A DNA stretch of 64,000 bases. Origin: Paraburkholderia sp. BL21I4N1. GTDB lineage: Bacteria; Pseudomonadota; Gammaproteobacteria; Burkholderiales; Burkholderiaceae. Position 1 is the first letter of the stretch. The number at the start of each line of letters is the position of its first letter. The position numbers were made by a program, and so were the translations under genes. Shown here piece after piece: positions 25,774 through 34,976 of the stretch. Below the pieces are notes generated by a model. It made no database searches and was not told where the DNA came from. It was given only the letters and a program-made list of their open reading frames with translations. The stretch is taken from the NCBI RefSeq assembly GCF_002973525.1, contig NZ_PVEN01000010.1, positions 212,180-276,179 on the forward strand, in the 5' to 3' direction.

Positions 25774-28700
25774 GCGGCTTCAATCTCTCGGCTCTGGCCG
25801 TTCGCGAGCGCTCGGTCACGCTCTTTCTGATCATCCTGATTTCCGTTGCCGGGATCGTCGCTTTCCTCAAGCTTGGACGCGCAGAAGATCCCCCCTTTAC
25901 CGTCAAGTCGATGACGGTTATCACGGCATGGCCTGGCGCCACGGCTCAGGAAATGCAGGACCAGGTGGCGGAGCCGCTCGAAAAGCGCATGCAGGAGTTG
26001 CGATATTACGATCGTACCGAAACCTATACGCGCCCGGGGCTGGCATTCACAACGGTGACTCTGCTGGACAGCACGCCACCGGCCGACGTGCCGGAGCAGT
26101 TTTATCAGGCCCGCAAGAAGCTCTCCGATGAGCATGCCAGTCTGCCTCCCGGGGTCATAGGTCCTCTCGTTAACGATGAGTATTCCGACGTCACTTTTGC
26201 ACTGTTCGCGCTGAAGGCGAAAGGGCAGCCGGAACGGCTGCTTGTGCGTGACGCCGAGGGTCTGCGTCAGCGACTTCTTCACGTGCCGGGCGTGAAGAAG
26301 GTCAACATCGTTGGCGAGCAGGCCGAACGGATCTATATCTCGTTTTCGCACGATCGGCTCGCGACGCTGGGCGTGACGCCGCAGGATATTTTCGCGGCGC
26401 TGAATGGCCAGAATGTCCTGACACCGGCAGGGTCGATCGACACGTCTGGCGCCCAGGTGTTCATTCGCATCGAGGGAGCCTTTGACAAGCTGCAGAAAAT
26501 CCGCGACACGCCCATCGTTGTGCAGGGCCGAACGCTCAAGCTCTCGGACGTAGCCACCATCGAACGTGGCTATGAAGACCCTGCCACCTTCCAGATTCGC
26601 AACAACGGCGACCCCGCGTTGCTGCTTGGCGTCGTCATGCGTGACGGCTGGAACGGGCTTAACCTGGGGCAGGCGCTCGATAAGGACGTGGCTTCAATTA
26701 ACGCCGGGCTGCCGCTGGGTATGAGCCTCACCAAGGTGACCGACCAGGCTGTCAATATCCATTCGGCGATTGACGAGTTCATGGTCAAATTCTTTGTTGC
26801 CCTGCTTGTCGTGATGGTGGTGAGCTTTGCCAGCATGGGTTGGCGAGTAGGAATTGTCGTCTCGGCAGCGGTGCCGCTGACGCTCGCCGGGGTGTTTGTC
26901 GTCATGGCCGCGACCGGCAAGAACTTCGACCGCATTACGCTCGGCTCGCTGATCCTTGCACTCGGTCTGCTGGTCGATGATGCGATCATTGCCATCGAGA
27001 TGATGGTGGTGAAAATGGAGCAGGGGTATAGCCGTGTCCAGGCATCAGCCTACGCGTGGAGCCACACGGCCGCCCCAATGCTTTCAGGTACGCTGGTCAC
27101 GGCAATCGGCTTCATGCCCAACGGCTTTGCCCGCTCGACGGCGGGGGAATATACCAGCAACATGTTCTGGATCGTGGGTATCGCGCTGATCACGTCGTGG
27201 ATCGTTGCCGTCGTCTTCACTCCCTATCTGGGTGTCAAGCTCTTGCCCGACATTCCCAAAATCGAGGGCGGCCATGGGGCGATCTACAACACCCCGAACT
27301 ACCGGCGCTTTCGCCAGTTCCTGATACGCGTGGTTCAACGCAAGTGGATGGTTGCAGGGATCGTAATCGTTTCATTCGTCGTTGCGGTGATGGGAATGGG
27401 CGTCGTGAAGAAGCAGTTCTTCCCCACCTCCGACCGGCCGGAAGTCCTTGTTGAGGTGCAGATGCCCTACGGTACGTCCATCGGGCAAACCTCGGCGGCA
27501 ACGGCAAAGGTCGAGGCATGGCTTGCGAAGCAGCCCGAGGCAAAAATCGTGACGTCATACATCGGACAGGGGGCGCCGCGCTTCTATCTGGCAATGTCTC
27601 CGGAACTGCCGGATCCGTCGTTCGCAAAAGTGGTGATAAGCACCAGTGACGAGGAGCAGCGGGAGGCGCTCAAGTTCCGCCTGCGCAAGGCCATCGCCGA
27701 AGGTCTCGTGCCCGCGGCGCAGGTTCGCGTCACCCAGCTTGTGTTCGGTCCTTATTCACCTTATCCGGTCGCATTCCGCGTCATGGGACCGGATCCGGAG
27801 AAATTGCGCACCATCGCCGCGCAGGTCGCGGGTGTCATGAACGCCAGCCCGAAGATGCGAACGGTGAATACCGACTGGGGCCCTCTCGTGCCCACCCTGC
27901 ATTTCACGCTGGATCAGGACCGGATCCAGGCGCTTGGGTTGAGCTCCAGTTCGGTCGCCCAGCAGTTGCAGTTCCTGCTGACCGGTATTCCCGTCACCCA
28001 CGTTAGGGAGGACATCCGTTCGGTCGAAGTCGTTGCAAGATCGGCCGGCGACGTGCGACTGGACCCTGATCGAATCAATGCGTTCACGCTGGTGGGTGCC
28101 GGTGGTCAGCGCGTGCCCCTCTCACAGATTGGAAAGGTCGATATCCGGATGGAGGATCCGATACTTCGTCGTCGCGACCGCACGCCGACCGTCACTGTAC
28201 GGGGCGACATTGCTGAAGGGCTGCAGCCGCCTGATGTCTCGACTGCGATGCTCGCGCAACTGCAGCCGATTATCGCGAAGCTGCCGGACGGTTACCGGAT
28301 CGAGGAAGCCGGGGCGATTGAGGAGGCCGGCAAGGCGAATCAGGCGCTCGTGCCACTCTTTCCGATCATGATCGCACTCACCCTGCTGATCATCATTTTC
28401 CAGACGCGCTCGATTGCTTCCACCATGATGGTGTTCGCGACGAGTCCACTGGGGTTGATCGGTGTGGTTCCGACACTGCTGCTGTTCAATCAGCCGTTCG
28501 GTATCAATGCCCTGGTGGGACTCATTGCCCTCTCTGGCATATTGATGCGCAATACGCTGATCCTGATAGGCCAGATCGAACAGAATAAGCGTGAAGGAAT
28601 GGCGCCTTTCCATGCGGTAGTGGAGGCGACCATCCAGCGGTCCCGGCCAGTCATCCTGACGGCGCTCGCGGCGATGCTCGCCTTCATCCCGCTGACCCAT

Positions 28701-28868
28701 TCCGTGTTCTGGGGCACGTTGGCCTATACGCTGATTGGGGGAACCTTCGCAGGGACGATTCTGACTCTGGTGTTCCTGCCCGCGATGTATTCCATCTGGT
28801 TCAAGATCAGACCGGACACGGGTGAAGCTCAGGTCGTCCACGAGGACAGCACTAGGGCGATCGTGTAA
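25770..28868 (+). CDS. RND multidrug efflux permease (AcrB/MexB superfamily)
   Basis: 1032 residues with twelve membrane helices and two large periplasmic loops, the standard length. Helix 4 contains the proton-relay aspartates in LGLLVDDAIIAIEMM near residue 400. Both repeats of the porter domain are present (for example WPGATAQEMQDQVAEPLEKR near 50). The sequence is closer to the MexK/TriC/VexF-like branch than to AcrB itself as far as I can judge by eye, so substrates could be biocides, dyes or solvents. Translationally coupled to the adaptor. Confidence 0.92.
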   Translation: MSGFNLSALAVRERSVTLFLIILISVAGIVAFLKLGRAEDPPFTVKSMTVITAWPGATAQEMQDQVAEPLEKRMQELRYYDRTETYTRPGLAFTTVTLLDSTPPADVPEQFYQARKKLSDEHASLPPGVIGPLVNDEYSDVTFALFALKAKGQPERLLVRDAEGLRQRLLHVPGVKKVNIVGEQAERIYISFSHDRLATLGVTPQDIFAALNGQNVLTPAGSIDTSGAQVFIRIEGAFDKLQKIRDTPIVVQGRTLKLSDVATIERGYEDPATFQIRNNGDPALLLGVVMRDGWNGLNLGQALDKDVASINAGLPLGMSLTKVTDQAVNIHSAIDEFMVKFFVALLVVMVVSFASMGWRVGIVVSAAVPLTLAGVFVVMAATGKNFDRITLGSLILALGLLVDDAIIAIEMMVVKMEQGYSRVQASAYAWSHTAAPMLSGTLVTAIGFMPNGFARSTAGEYTSNMFWIVGIALITSWIVAVVFTPYLGVKLLPDIPKIEGGHGAIYNTPNYRRFRQFLIRVVQRKWMVAGIVIVSFVVAVMGMGVVKKQFFPTSDRPEVLVEVQMPYGTSIGQTSAATAKVEAWLAKQPEAKIVTSYIGQGAPRFYLAMSPELPDPSFAKVVISTSDEEQREALKFRLRKAIAEGLVPAAQVRVTQLVFGPYSPYPVAFRVMGPDPEKLRTIAAQVAGVMNASPKMRTVNTDWGPLVPTLHFTLDQDRIQALGLSSSSVAQQLQFLLTGIPVTHVREDIRSVEVVARSAGDVRLDPDRINAFTLVGAGGQRVPLSQIGKVDIRMEDPILRRRDRTPTVTVRGDIAEGLQPPDVSTAMLAQLQPIIAKLPDGYRIEEAGAIEEAGKANQALVPLFPIMIALTLLIIIFQTRSIASTMMVFATSPLGLIGVVPTLLLFNQPFGINALVGLIALSGILMRNTLILIGQIEQNKREGMAPFHAVVEATIQRSRPVILTALAAMLAFIPLTHSVFWGTLAYTLIGGTFAGTILTLVFLPAMYSIWFKIRPDTGEAQVVHEDSTRAIV

Positions 28869-28930
28869 CCGTAAGCACCTTAGTTGCACCACAGCCCTTA
28901 GACTGTCATCAACGAGGGCGTGGTAAATCG

Positions 28931-28956
28931 GGAGGCGTCCATGCATGGACGCCTTC
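28931..28956. terminator. Palindromic hairpin between convergent genes
   Basis: An almost perfect palindrome centred at 28943, with arm AGGCGTCCAT and its complement, lies between the ends of the RND gene (plus) and the tannase-like gene (minus). It can terminate both, although T-runs are short. Confidence 0.6.
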
Positions 28957-28964
28957 TCAAGCAC

Positions 28965-30695
28965 TCAACTACAAACGAAACTGCTCGCGGTGTTGACATC
29001 GCCGCCCTGGTAGCGAGCCACTTTCGGATACGCGCAGAGCGGCCGCGTGCGTCCCGCACCCCACGCGGCGGGCACGTCGGCATTCGGTACGACGTTGCTC
29101 GCGTCGCGTGCGGCGGCGATCACGCTGTCCGGCGCTTTGCCCTGTTCGACCCACGCGATCAGCGGCGTGAGCATGTCGAACTGATCGGTGCTCGGGCCAC
29201 CGCTGCAATGGTTCATCCCGGCGATCGTGTAAAGGCGCGCGAAGTTGGACGCATCGCCACCGTTGGCGGTGGCGAGCCGTTGATACCAGTCGGTCGTGTC
29301 GTTCGACGAAAACACCGGATCGCTCGTGCCGTGATAGACCATCAGTTTCGCGCCGCGCAGCTTCAGCGCGCTGAGGTTGGTCTCGTCCGGTGGGGTCATG
29401 AACGACCAGGCCGACTCGCTATACACGCCGCTGGTGGCGAAGATCTTCGGCGCGTCGGTGTCCATGCTGAAGTTCAGCGCGTATGCCGACAACTGGCTCA
29501 GCACCGAGGCGCTTTGCGGCGGCGTGGTGAACGTGAACGCCGCCGCGGCCGGGTCGAGCGTGATCGAATTCGCCTGCTTCCACGCCGACCAGCCAGGGCC
29601 CAGACCCGCGTCGTAAGGGAAGCTCGCATACAGCGCCGTGCCGGCGCTGTTGCGCGCGCCGGAAAACACGTTGCCGATCGCGGTCTTTTGCGCGCCGGTC
29701 AGACAGGTGCCGTCGCGGACGTTGTTGCTGCAGGTGGGGACGTCGCTCGCGAGGCTGAAGTTCGCCTGACATGCCTTGATATCCTGGATGAGGCCGTCGC
29801 TGACGCCGTCGAGCGCATCGCATTTGGCGAGTATCTTCGACGCGACCATCTGACGCTCTACGGCCGTGAATCCCGTCGTGATATCGGGCAGGCCGTTCGC
29901 CGTCGTCGCGGTCGCTACGCTGGCCAATTGTTGCGCGCTCCACATTTCGCCGATCGCCGCTTTCGGCAGATGGAAGCCCGGATCGCCGGCAATGATGCCG
30001 TCGTAATCGCCCGACGAACGTGCCGCCGCCACGAGCGCATGGCGGCCGCCGTTGGAGCAGCCGTCGAAGTAGCTGCGATCGGGCGCCTTGCCGTACGCGA
30101 GTTTGATTATCTGCTTGGCCATCGGCGTGAGCGCGGCGACGGTGTTGTAGCCGTAGTCAAGACGCGCCTGCGGGTCGAGGCCGAACAGCGGGTTCTGCGC
30201 GGCGCTGTGTCCCGAATCCGAACTGATCACCGCGAAGCCCATGTTGAGCGCGTCGCTGGTCGGGCCGCCGCCGCCGATCTCGCCGGTGGCCGTGACCACA
30301 TTGCCGTCCAGGCCGCCATTGGCCTGGTAGAAGAAGCGTCCGTTCCAGGCGAGCGGCAGACGCATCTCGAAGCCGATCGCATAGGTGTTGCCGTCGACGC
30401 TGCTTACGCGCTGATTCATGTTGCCCTGGATCAGGCAGTGTTCGGCGATCGGCTTGCCGGCCACCGCGAGGGTGCCGGCCGCGACGTCGGTGACGGAGGT
30501 GAAGACGGTGTTGGCGAAGCTGAGCTTTGCCGCAAGCGCCGCGCAATTGCCGGCGAGCGTCGCGGGCGTGGCGGCGCTCAGTTGCGGCAACGCGCTCGCG
30601 ACCGGGCTGGTATTGGCGGTGCCGACGTCGTTGGCGCCGCACGCGGCGAGGCTCAGCGCGGCAGCCGCCGCGAGCGCGATGGAGGTGCACTTCAT
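28965..30695 (-). CDS. Tannase/feruloyl-esterase family lipoprotein
   Basis: 576 residues. Signal peptide with lipobox SLAACG near residue 19, so it is probably anchored in the outer membrane. The fold is the tannase/feruloyl esterase alpha/beta hydrolase. The nucleophile is the serine of FDGCSNGGRHAL near 214, the acid lies in YHGTSDPVFSSND near 457 and the histidine is in AGMNHCSGGP near 494. The two cysteines bordering Ser and His (GCS and HCS) match the disulfide that joins the triad in this family. It would release ferulate, caffeate or gallate from plant esters. Just upstream is a porin gene, then an aromatic-acid transporter and the ferulate genes. Confidence 0.85.
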   Translation of the reverse strand: MKCTSIALAAAAALSLAACGANDVGTANTSPVASALPQLSAATPATLAGNCAALAAKLSFANTVFTSVTDVAAGTLAVAGKPIAEHCLIQGNMNQRVSSVDGNTYAIGFEMRLPLAWNGRFFYQANGGLDGNVVTATGEIGGGGPTSDALNMGFAVISSDSGHSAAQNPLFGLDPQARLDYGYNTVAALTPMAKQIIKLAYGKAPDRSYFDGCSNGGRHALVAAARSSGDYDGIIAGDPGFHLPKAAIGEMWSAQQLASVATATTANGLPDITTGFTAVERQMVASKILAKCDALDGVSDGLIQDIKACQANFSLASDVPTCSNNVRDGTCLTGAQKTAIGNVFSGARNSAGTALYASFPYDAGLGPGWSAWKQANSITLDPAAAAFTFTTPPQSASVLSQLSAYALNFSMDTDAPKIFATSGVYSESAWSFMTPPDETNLSALKLRGAKLMVYHGTSDPVFSSNDTTDWYQRLATANGGDASNFARLYTIAGMNHCSGGPSTDQFDMLTPLIAWVEQGKAPDSVIAAARDASNVVPNADVPAAWGAGRTRPLCAYPKVARYQGGDVNTASSFVCS

Positions 30696-30706
30696 TGCGG
30701 TTTCTC

Positions 30707-31846
30707 CTAGAACGAGTGACGAATGCCGACCATCGCGCCGGTCTGGCCGGTGCCCGGCGCGGGCGTCGTGCCGCCGCCACCGCCGCTGACCGAGTAGGCG
30801 GCTTTCGCGCTGTTGGCCAGATACGAGGCCTGCGCGTAGACGGCGGTGCGTTTCGACAGCAGGTAGGTGGTGCGCAGCGTGCCCATCGTGGCGCGCGTAT
30901 CGTGGTCGCGATTGGTGATGTGATAGACCTCGCCGTCGACGATGAACGCGGGCGTCACGAAGTACGACGCGCCGACGAAAAACAGATTCGAGCGCACGTC
31001 GGCGAGCGCGAGCGCCGACGGTTCGACGCGGCGGTTGAGCCAGCCCGCGCCGAACTTGAATTTGCCGAGGTTTGCGTAGGCGCTCACATGGGTGCGGGCG
31101 TCCTTGCCGGTGGCGCTGGTGAGCGGCGTCGGTGCTATACCGTCGAAGAAATTCGCCGCCGCGGTGCTGCCGCCGCGCTGTTCCTCATACGACGCCGCGA
31201 CACCGAACTGCGGCGCGTCGTACTTGAGCATGACGGACCATTCGCGGCATTGCGTGGGGTTGCCGGCCACCGAACCCGTGCAGGTGCCTTGGCCCGGCGA
31301 GTTGCCGGTGCCGGCGGCGTCGCGCCCGAACGAGTAGTTGGCGCCGAGTGTCACGCCCGCATAACTGCCGAGGTAGCTCACCGAGTTGTCGGCGCGGGCG
31401 TTCGGTACGTAGGCGTCGAGCGAACCTAGACCGTAGATGTCCGGGCCGATCAGGTCCGCACCCATCAGCGCGAGGTAGGTCATCGTGTACTGGCGGCCGA
31501 ACGAAACCGTGCCATACGGGCTCTTGATGCCGACGAACGCCTGGCGCCCGAACAGCCGGCCGCCTTGGCCAAGCTCGCCGTTGCGCACGTTGAAGCCGCT
31601 CTCGAGCGTGAATATCGCGCTATACCCGCCGCCGAGATCTTCGTTGCCGCGCAGGCCCCAGCGCGAAGGCAGTTCGCCGGTGACGGACGGCATGCGGAAC
31701 AGGCCTTTGCCCGCGGCGTTCGCGTGTGAGACGTACTCGATGCCGGTGTCGATGATGCCGTAGAGCGTCACGCTCGATTGGGCCGCTGCGGCGCCGCTGC
31801 CGGCGCACAGGGCGCCGCAAAGTAGAAGGCGTGCTGATGCTTGCAT
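30707..31846 (-). CDS. General porin, Burkholderia/Neisseria type
   Basis: 379 residues starting at ATG 31846 (GGAGACACC ahead). The signal peptide ends AAAAQ and the mature protein opens with SSVTLYGIIDTGIEYV, the hallmark of this porin family. The loop-3 region (LFGRQAFVGIKSPYGTVSFG and the following segment) and the C-terminal beta strand ending in phenylalanine (AMVGIRHSF) are as expected for a trimeric outer-membrane porin. Its place 11 bases ahead of the esterase gene suggests co-transcription and a role in uptake of aromatic acids or esters. Confidence 0.9.
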   Translation of the reverse strand: MQASARLLLCGALCAGSGAAAAQSSVTLYGIIDTGIEYVSHANAAGKGLFRMPSVTGELPSRWGLRGNEDLGGGYSAIFTLESGFNVRNGELGQGGRLFGRQAFVGIKSPYGTVSFGRQYTMTYLALMGADLIGPDIYGLGSLDAYVPNARADNSVSYLGSYAGVTLGANYSFGRDAAGTGNSPGQGTCTGSVAGNPTQCREWSVMLKYDAPQFGVAASYEEQRGGSTAAANFFDGIAPTPLTSATGKDARTHVSAYANLGKFKFGAGWLNRRVEPSALALADVRSNLFFVGASYFVTPAFIVDGEVYHITNRDHDTRATMGTLRTTYLLSKRTAVYAQASYLANSAKAAYSVSGGGGGTTPAPGTGQTGAMVGIRHSF

Positions 31847-31918
31847 GAAGGGTGTCTCCAAACCGTCGATTGAATTTATGGGGGTGTTGTCGTCGAATTT
31901 TCTGGTGCGATGTGCCGG

Positions 31919-33166
31919 TCAGTGGTCGGCACGCGGACGGCGCAGTAACAGCAAGGCGGCGGCTGCCGCGATCAGCGTGACCGGAATGCTCGCGCCAATG
32001 ACGGTCGACGAACTCCGGCCCATCGCCAGCAATTGACCGGCGGCGAGCGGCCCGACCACCGAGCCGATGCGCCCCACGGCCACGGCCGCGCCTACGCCGG
32101 TACCGCGCATGGCCGTCGGATAGAAAGCCGCGGACAGCGCATACAGCACGGATTGACCGCCGATCACGAACATCCCCGCGAAGAATGCGGAGGCGGCGAG
32201 CGCGGCGAAGCCTGGCGCCATGGAAAGCGCGGCAAGCGAGGCGATGATCCCGACATACATGCCGGCCACCACGACGCCCGAACGCACGCGGTCCATCAAC
32301 ATGCCGATGCACAGCGCGCCGATGCCGCCGCCAACGTTGAAGAAGATCTGCACATAGCCGACCTGCGCACGCGTCAAACCGCTCGCCGCCATTAACGAGG
32401 GCAACCAGTTGAGCAGGAAGTAGAGGACGATGAGCGTGCAGAAGTAGCTGATCCAGATCTGCACGGTCGAGAGACCGCGCGTGCCGCCGAACAGGATTTC
32501 GCCGACCGGCGCGGGTTTCGCGCGACCGTCGTGCGAAGCCTGCGTGAACGCCTTCGAATCCGCGAGAAACACCAGCAGCAGCGGCACCAGGATCAGCGGC
32601 CCCGCACCGCCGACGTAAAAGATGTGACGCCATTCGGTATCGCCCGCGCTCAGCACGCCGATCACCGAAGCGATCACGCCGCCGAACGGAATGCCGCAAT
32701 ACATCACGCTGACGGCGGTGCTGCGCGAGCGCGGCTCGACCGCTTCCGACGACAACGCGATCAGGTTCGGCAGCGCACCGCCCAGACCGATGCCGGTCAG
32801 CACGCGCACGATCACCAGCGTAGAGAAGTCGCTGACCAGCGCGGTCATGATCGAGAGCAGGCCAAACAGGCAGGCGGAAATCACCAGCACACGCTTGCGG
32901 CCGATGCGATCGGCCAGCCGTCCGCCGAACAACGCGCCGGGCAACAAGCCGAAGGTGCCGGCGCTGAATGCGAGTCCCATTTGCGCGACCGAGAGGCCGA
33001 ATTCGTGCGCCATGCGCGGCGCCGCCACGCCGACCGATTGCAGGTCCAGGCCTTCCAGCAACGCGACGGCGAAGCAGAGGGCGAGCGTCACGAACGCGCC
33101 CGATTCGCGCGACGCAGCGGTGGCTGCCACGTCCTCGTTCGAGATAAGTGTTCCGGTGCGCTTCAC
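31919..33166 (-). CDS. MFS aromatic-acid:H+ symporter (AAHS family)
   Basis: 415 residues from GTG 33166, chosen because an AAGGA site lies 8 bases upstream and the residues before it are not protein-like. Twelve helices; helix 1 carries the AAHS motif as LLEGLDLQSVGVAAPRM, and MFS motif A follows (GGRLADRIGRKRVLV). The family imports benzoates and hydroxycinnamates with protons, so ferulate or coumarate is a plausible substrate given the adjacent genes. Its promoter region contains the same palindrome as the ech operon. Confidence 0.85.
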   Translation of the reverse strand: MKRTGTLISNEDVAATAASRESGAFVTLALCFAVALLEGLDLQSVGVAAPRMAHEFGLSVAQMGLAFSAGTFGLLPGALFGGRLADRIGRKRVLVISACLFGLLSIMTALVSDFSTLVIVRVLTGIGLGGALPNLIALSSEAVEPRSRSTAVSVMYCGIPFGGVIASVIGVLSAGDTEWRHIFYVGGAGPLILVPLLLVFLADSKAFTQASHDGRAKPAPVGEILFGGTRGLSTVQIWISYFCTLIVLYFLLNWLPSLMAASGLTRAQVGYVQIFFNVGGGIGALCIGMLMDRVRSGVVVAGMYVGIIASLAALSMAPGFAALAASAFFAGMFVIGGQSVLYALSAAFYPTAMRGTGVGAAVAVGRIGSVVGPLAAGQLLAMGRSSSTVIGASIPVTLIAAAAALLLLRRPRADH

Positions 33167-33359
33167 GTAGTGATCCTTATTAAATTGTGTGGTCTTCCGG
33201 TTTCGCAGGAGGAAGGCAGGTTCCGTGTTGCCGTGCCGCGGGTCGGTCTGGCGCGAGTCCTTACAGGCGTGTCGGCGCCGCACCGGTTCGATGCCCGCGA
33301 GACTGTCCATGTGCCTGGATGCGATGAGGCGCGTCTCCACACGCTGCATCGTGGAGTGG

Positions 33360-33388
33360 ATTTAATATCAGGTAGGCTGATAAAACAA
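33360..33388 (-). promoter_or_regulatory. Promoter with MarR operator, transporter side
   Basis: On the minus strand: -35 TTGTTT (33388-33383), a 17-base spacer consisting of TATCAG-N5-CTGATA (33366-33382), then -10 TTAAAT (33365-33360). The palindrome fills the spacer exactly. It shares its arms with the site at 34005-34023, so the adjacent MarR protein probably binds both. Confidence 0.75.
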
Positions 33389-33437
33389 GCGCAAATCGTT
33401 CGGTGAAAACACCTAGTAATTTGACAGCGTGGAGAAT

Positions 33438-33908
33438 TTAACCGCGCAGATTTCGCACGAAGATTTCGAGGTGAGTTTGCACCGCGCCGGCCGTGTCGAG
33501 TTCGATGCCTTCCATCATCTGCTTCTCGATGATCTTCACGGCCTGCTCGCATTCGCGCAGCACGGCGCGTCCTTCGTCGGTCAGTTGCAGCAGCACGATA
33601 CGGCCGTGGGTCGGGTCCGGTTCGCGACTGATCCAGTTGCGGGCGGCCATTGCGTTCATTACTTCATTGGCCGATTGCGGCGTGATGAAGGAGCGCTCGG
33701 CGACCTGTGCATTGGACGCCTGCCCCTTGGCTTCCAGCACGGAAAGCGCCGTGAACTGGGCGAGTGTCAAACCGAGCGGTGCGAGCGCTTCGGTCATGCG
33801 ACGCCGCAGGATGCGGTCGAGGCTGCCGATCACATAGGTGAGGCGCAGGCTGGGTCGGCGGGTGCGCGGCGCGGCGGATTCGACAGGGGAGTTCTGATTT
33901 TTGCTCAT
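33438..33908 (-). CDS. MarR-family regulator of the hydroxycinnamate genes
   Basis: 156 residues with the winged-helix core (LTLAQFTALSVLEAKGQASN, AQVAERSFITPQSANEVMNA, and the wing DPTHGRIVLLQLTDEG). It lies between the AAHS gene and the divergent ech-vdh-fcs operon. MarR proteins of this setting (FerR/CouR type) are repressors released by the hydroxycinnamoyl-CoA thioester; that effector is inferred here. Two matching palindromes in the promoters of both flanking transcription units support local control. Confidence 0.85.
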   Translation of the reverse strand: MSKNQNSPVESAAPRTRRPSLRLTYVIGSLDRILRRRMTEALAPLGLTLAQFTALSVLEAKGQASNAQVAERSFITPQSANEVMNAMAARNWISREPDPTHGRIVLLQLTDEGRAVLRECEQAVKIIEKQMMEGIELDTAGAVQTHLEIFVRNLRG

Positions 33909-33999
33909 GTGGGCAGGAGATCCGGTCTATCCCGCATCTTAGCGTGCCCGGCGACGGATTCCGCCGCTAGGGGTTTGCACCAAGCCATCGACATTCCAC

Positions 34000-34028
34000 T
34001 TTACATATCAGGCAGCCTGATATTAAAT
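34000..34028 (+). promoter_or_regulatory. Promoter with MarR operator, ech operon
   Basis: -35 TTTACA (34000-34005), 17-base spacer, -10 TTAAAT (34023-34028). The spacer is filled by the perfect palindrome ATATCAGGCAGCCTGATAT (34005-34023). Repressor binding would block polymerase directly. The ech start codon is 46 bases downstream. Confidence 0.8.
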
Positions 34029-34074
34029 GCGTTTATCAGGCCGCCGTCGCGGCCAACGTTCACGGAGAAAGCAG

Positions 34075-34902
34075 ATGAATTACGAAGGCCGTTGGAATAC
34101 CGTCAAAGTCGATGTCGTCGAAGGCATTGCATGGGTCAAGTTCAATCGTCCCGAGAAGCGCAACGCCATGAGCCCGACGCTGAACAAGGAAATGATCGAG
34201 GTGCTCGAAGCCGTGGAGCTCGACGCCGAAGCGCAGGTGCTGGTGCTGACAGGCGAAGGCGATGCGTGGACGGCCGGCATGGATCTGAAGGAGTATTTCC
34301 GCGAAGTCGACGGCGGCCCGGAAATTCTGCAGGAAAAGATTCGCCGCGATGCCTGCCGCTGGCAATGGCAACTGCTGCGCATGTATGCAAAGCCGACCAT
34401 CGCGATGGTCAACGGCTGGTGTTTCGGCGGTGGCTTTTCGCCGCTGGTGGCATGCGATCTCGCGATCGCCGCCGACGAAGCGGTGTTCGGTCTGTCCGAG
34501 ATCAACTGGGGCATTCCGCCGGGCAACCTGGTGAGCAAGGCGATGGCCGACACGGTCGGACACCGCCAGGCGCTTTACTACATCATGACCGGCGAGACCT
34601 TCACGGGTCAGGAAGCCGCGCAGATGGGCCTCGTGAATAAAAGCGTGCCGCGCGCCGAGCTGCTCGACGCCACGCGCACACTGGCCGGCAAGCTGCTGCA
34701 GAAGAATCCGGTGGTGTTGCGGGCGGCCAAAAACGGCTTCAAGCGTTGCCGCGAACTGACGTGGGATCAGAACGAAGACTACCTGTACGCCAAGCTGGAT
34801 CAGGCGCAACTGCGCGATCCGGAAGGCGGCCGCGAGCAGGGTTTGAAGCAGTTCCTCGACGACAAGGCGATCAAGCCGGGTCTGCAGACTTACAAGCGCT
34901 GA
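34075..34902 (+). CDS. ech: p-Hydroxycinnamoyl-CoA hydratase-lyase (feruloyl-CoA hydratase/lyase)
   Basis: 275 residues of the crotonase fold. It hydrates feruloyl-, p-coumaroyl- or caffeoyl-CoA and splits the product to the benzaldehyde (vanillin and analogues) plus acetyl-CoA. The N-terminal oxyanion loop appears in FNRPEKRNAMSPTLN, and WTAGMDLKEYF, NGWCFGGGFSPLVACD and GLSEINWGIPPG are the distinctive segments of this enzyme group, including the catalytic glutamate. The ATG follows GGAGAAAG. First gene of ech-vdh-fcs. Confidence 0.93.
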   Translation: MNYEGRWNTVKVDVVEGIAWVKFNRPEKRNAMSPTLNKEMIEVLEAVELDAEAQVLVLTGEGDAWTAGMDLKEYFREVDGGPEILQEKIRRDACRWQWQLLRMYAKPTIAMVNGWCFGGGFSPLVACDLAIAADEAVFGLSEINWGIPPGNLVSKAMADTVGHRQALYYIMTGETFTGQEAAQMGLVNKSVPRAELLDATRTLAGKLLQKNPVVLRAAKNGFKRCRELTWDQNEDYLYAKLDQAQLRDPEGGREQGLKQFLDDKAIKPGLQTYKR

Positions 34903-34976
34903 TCGGCCGCGTGCCGGGCGGCGGATCGGGTCCCAGGCGAATGCCTGCAAAAGAGACGGGTGAGGAGACGACAGAC

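Noticed and set aside
28920..30710. 596-codon plus-strand frame opposite the tannase-like gene
   Set aside because: Antisense shadow with Arg/Ala/Val-rich sequence and no recognisable domain; the esterase triad is on the minus strand.
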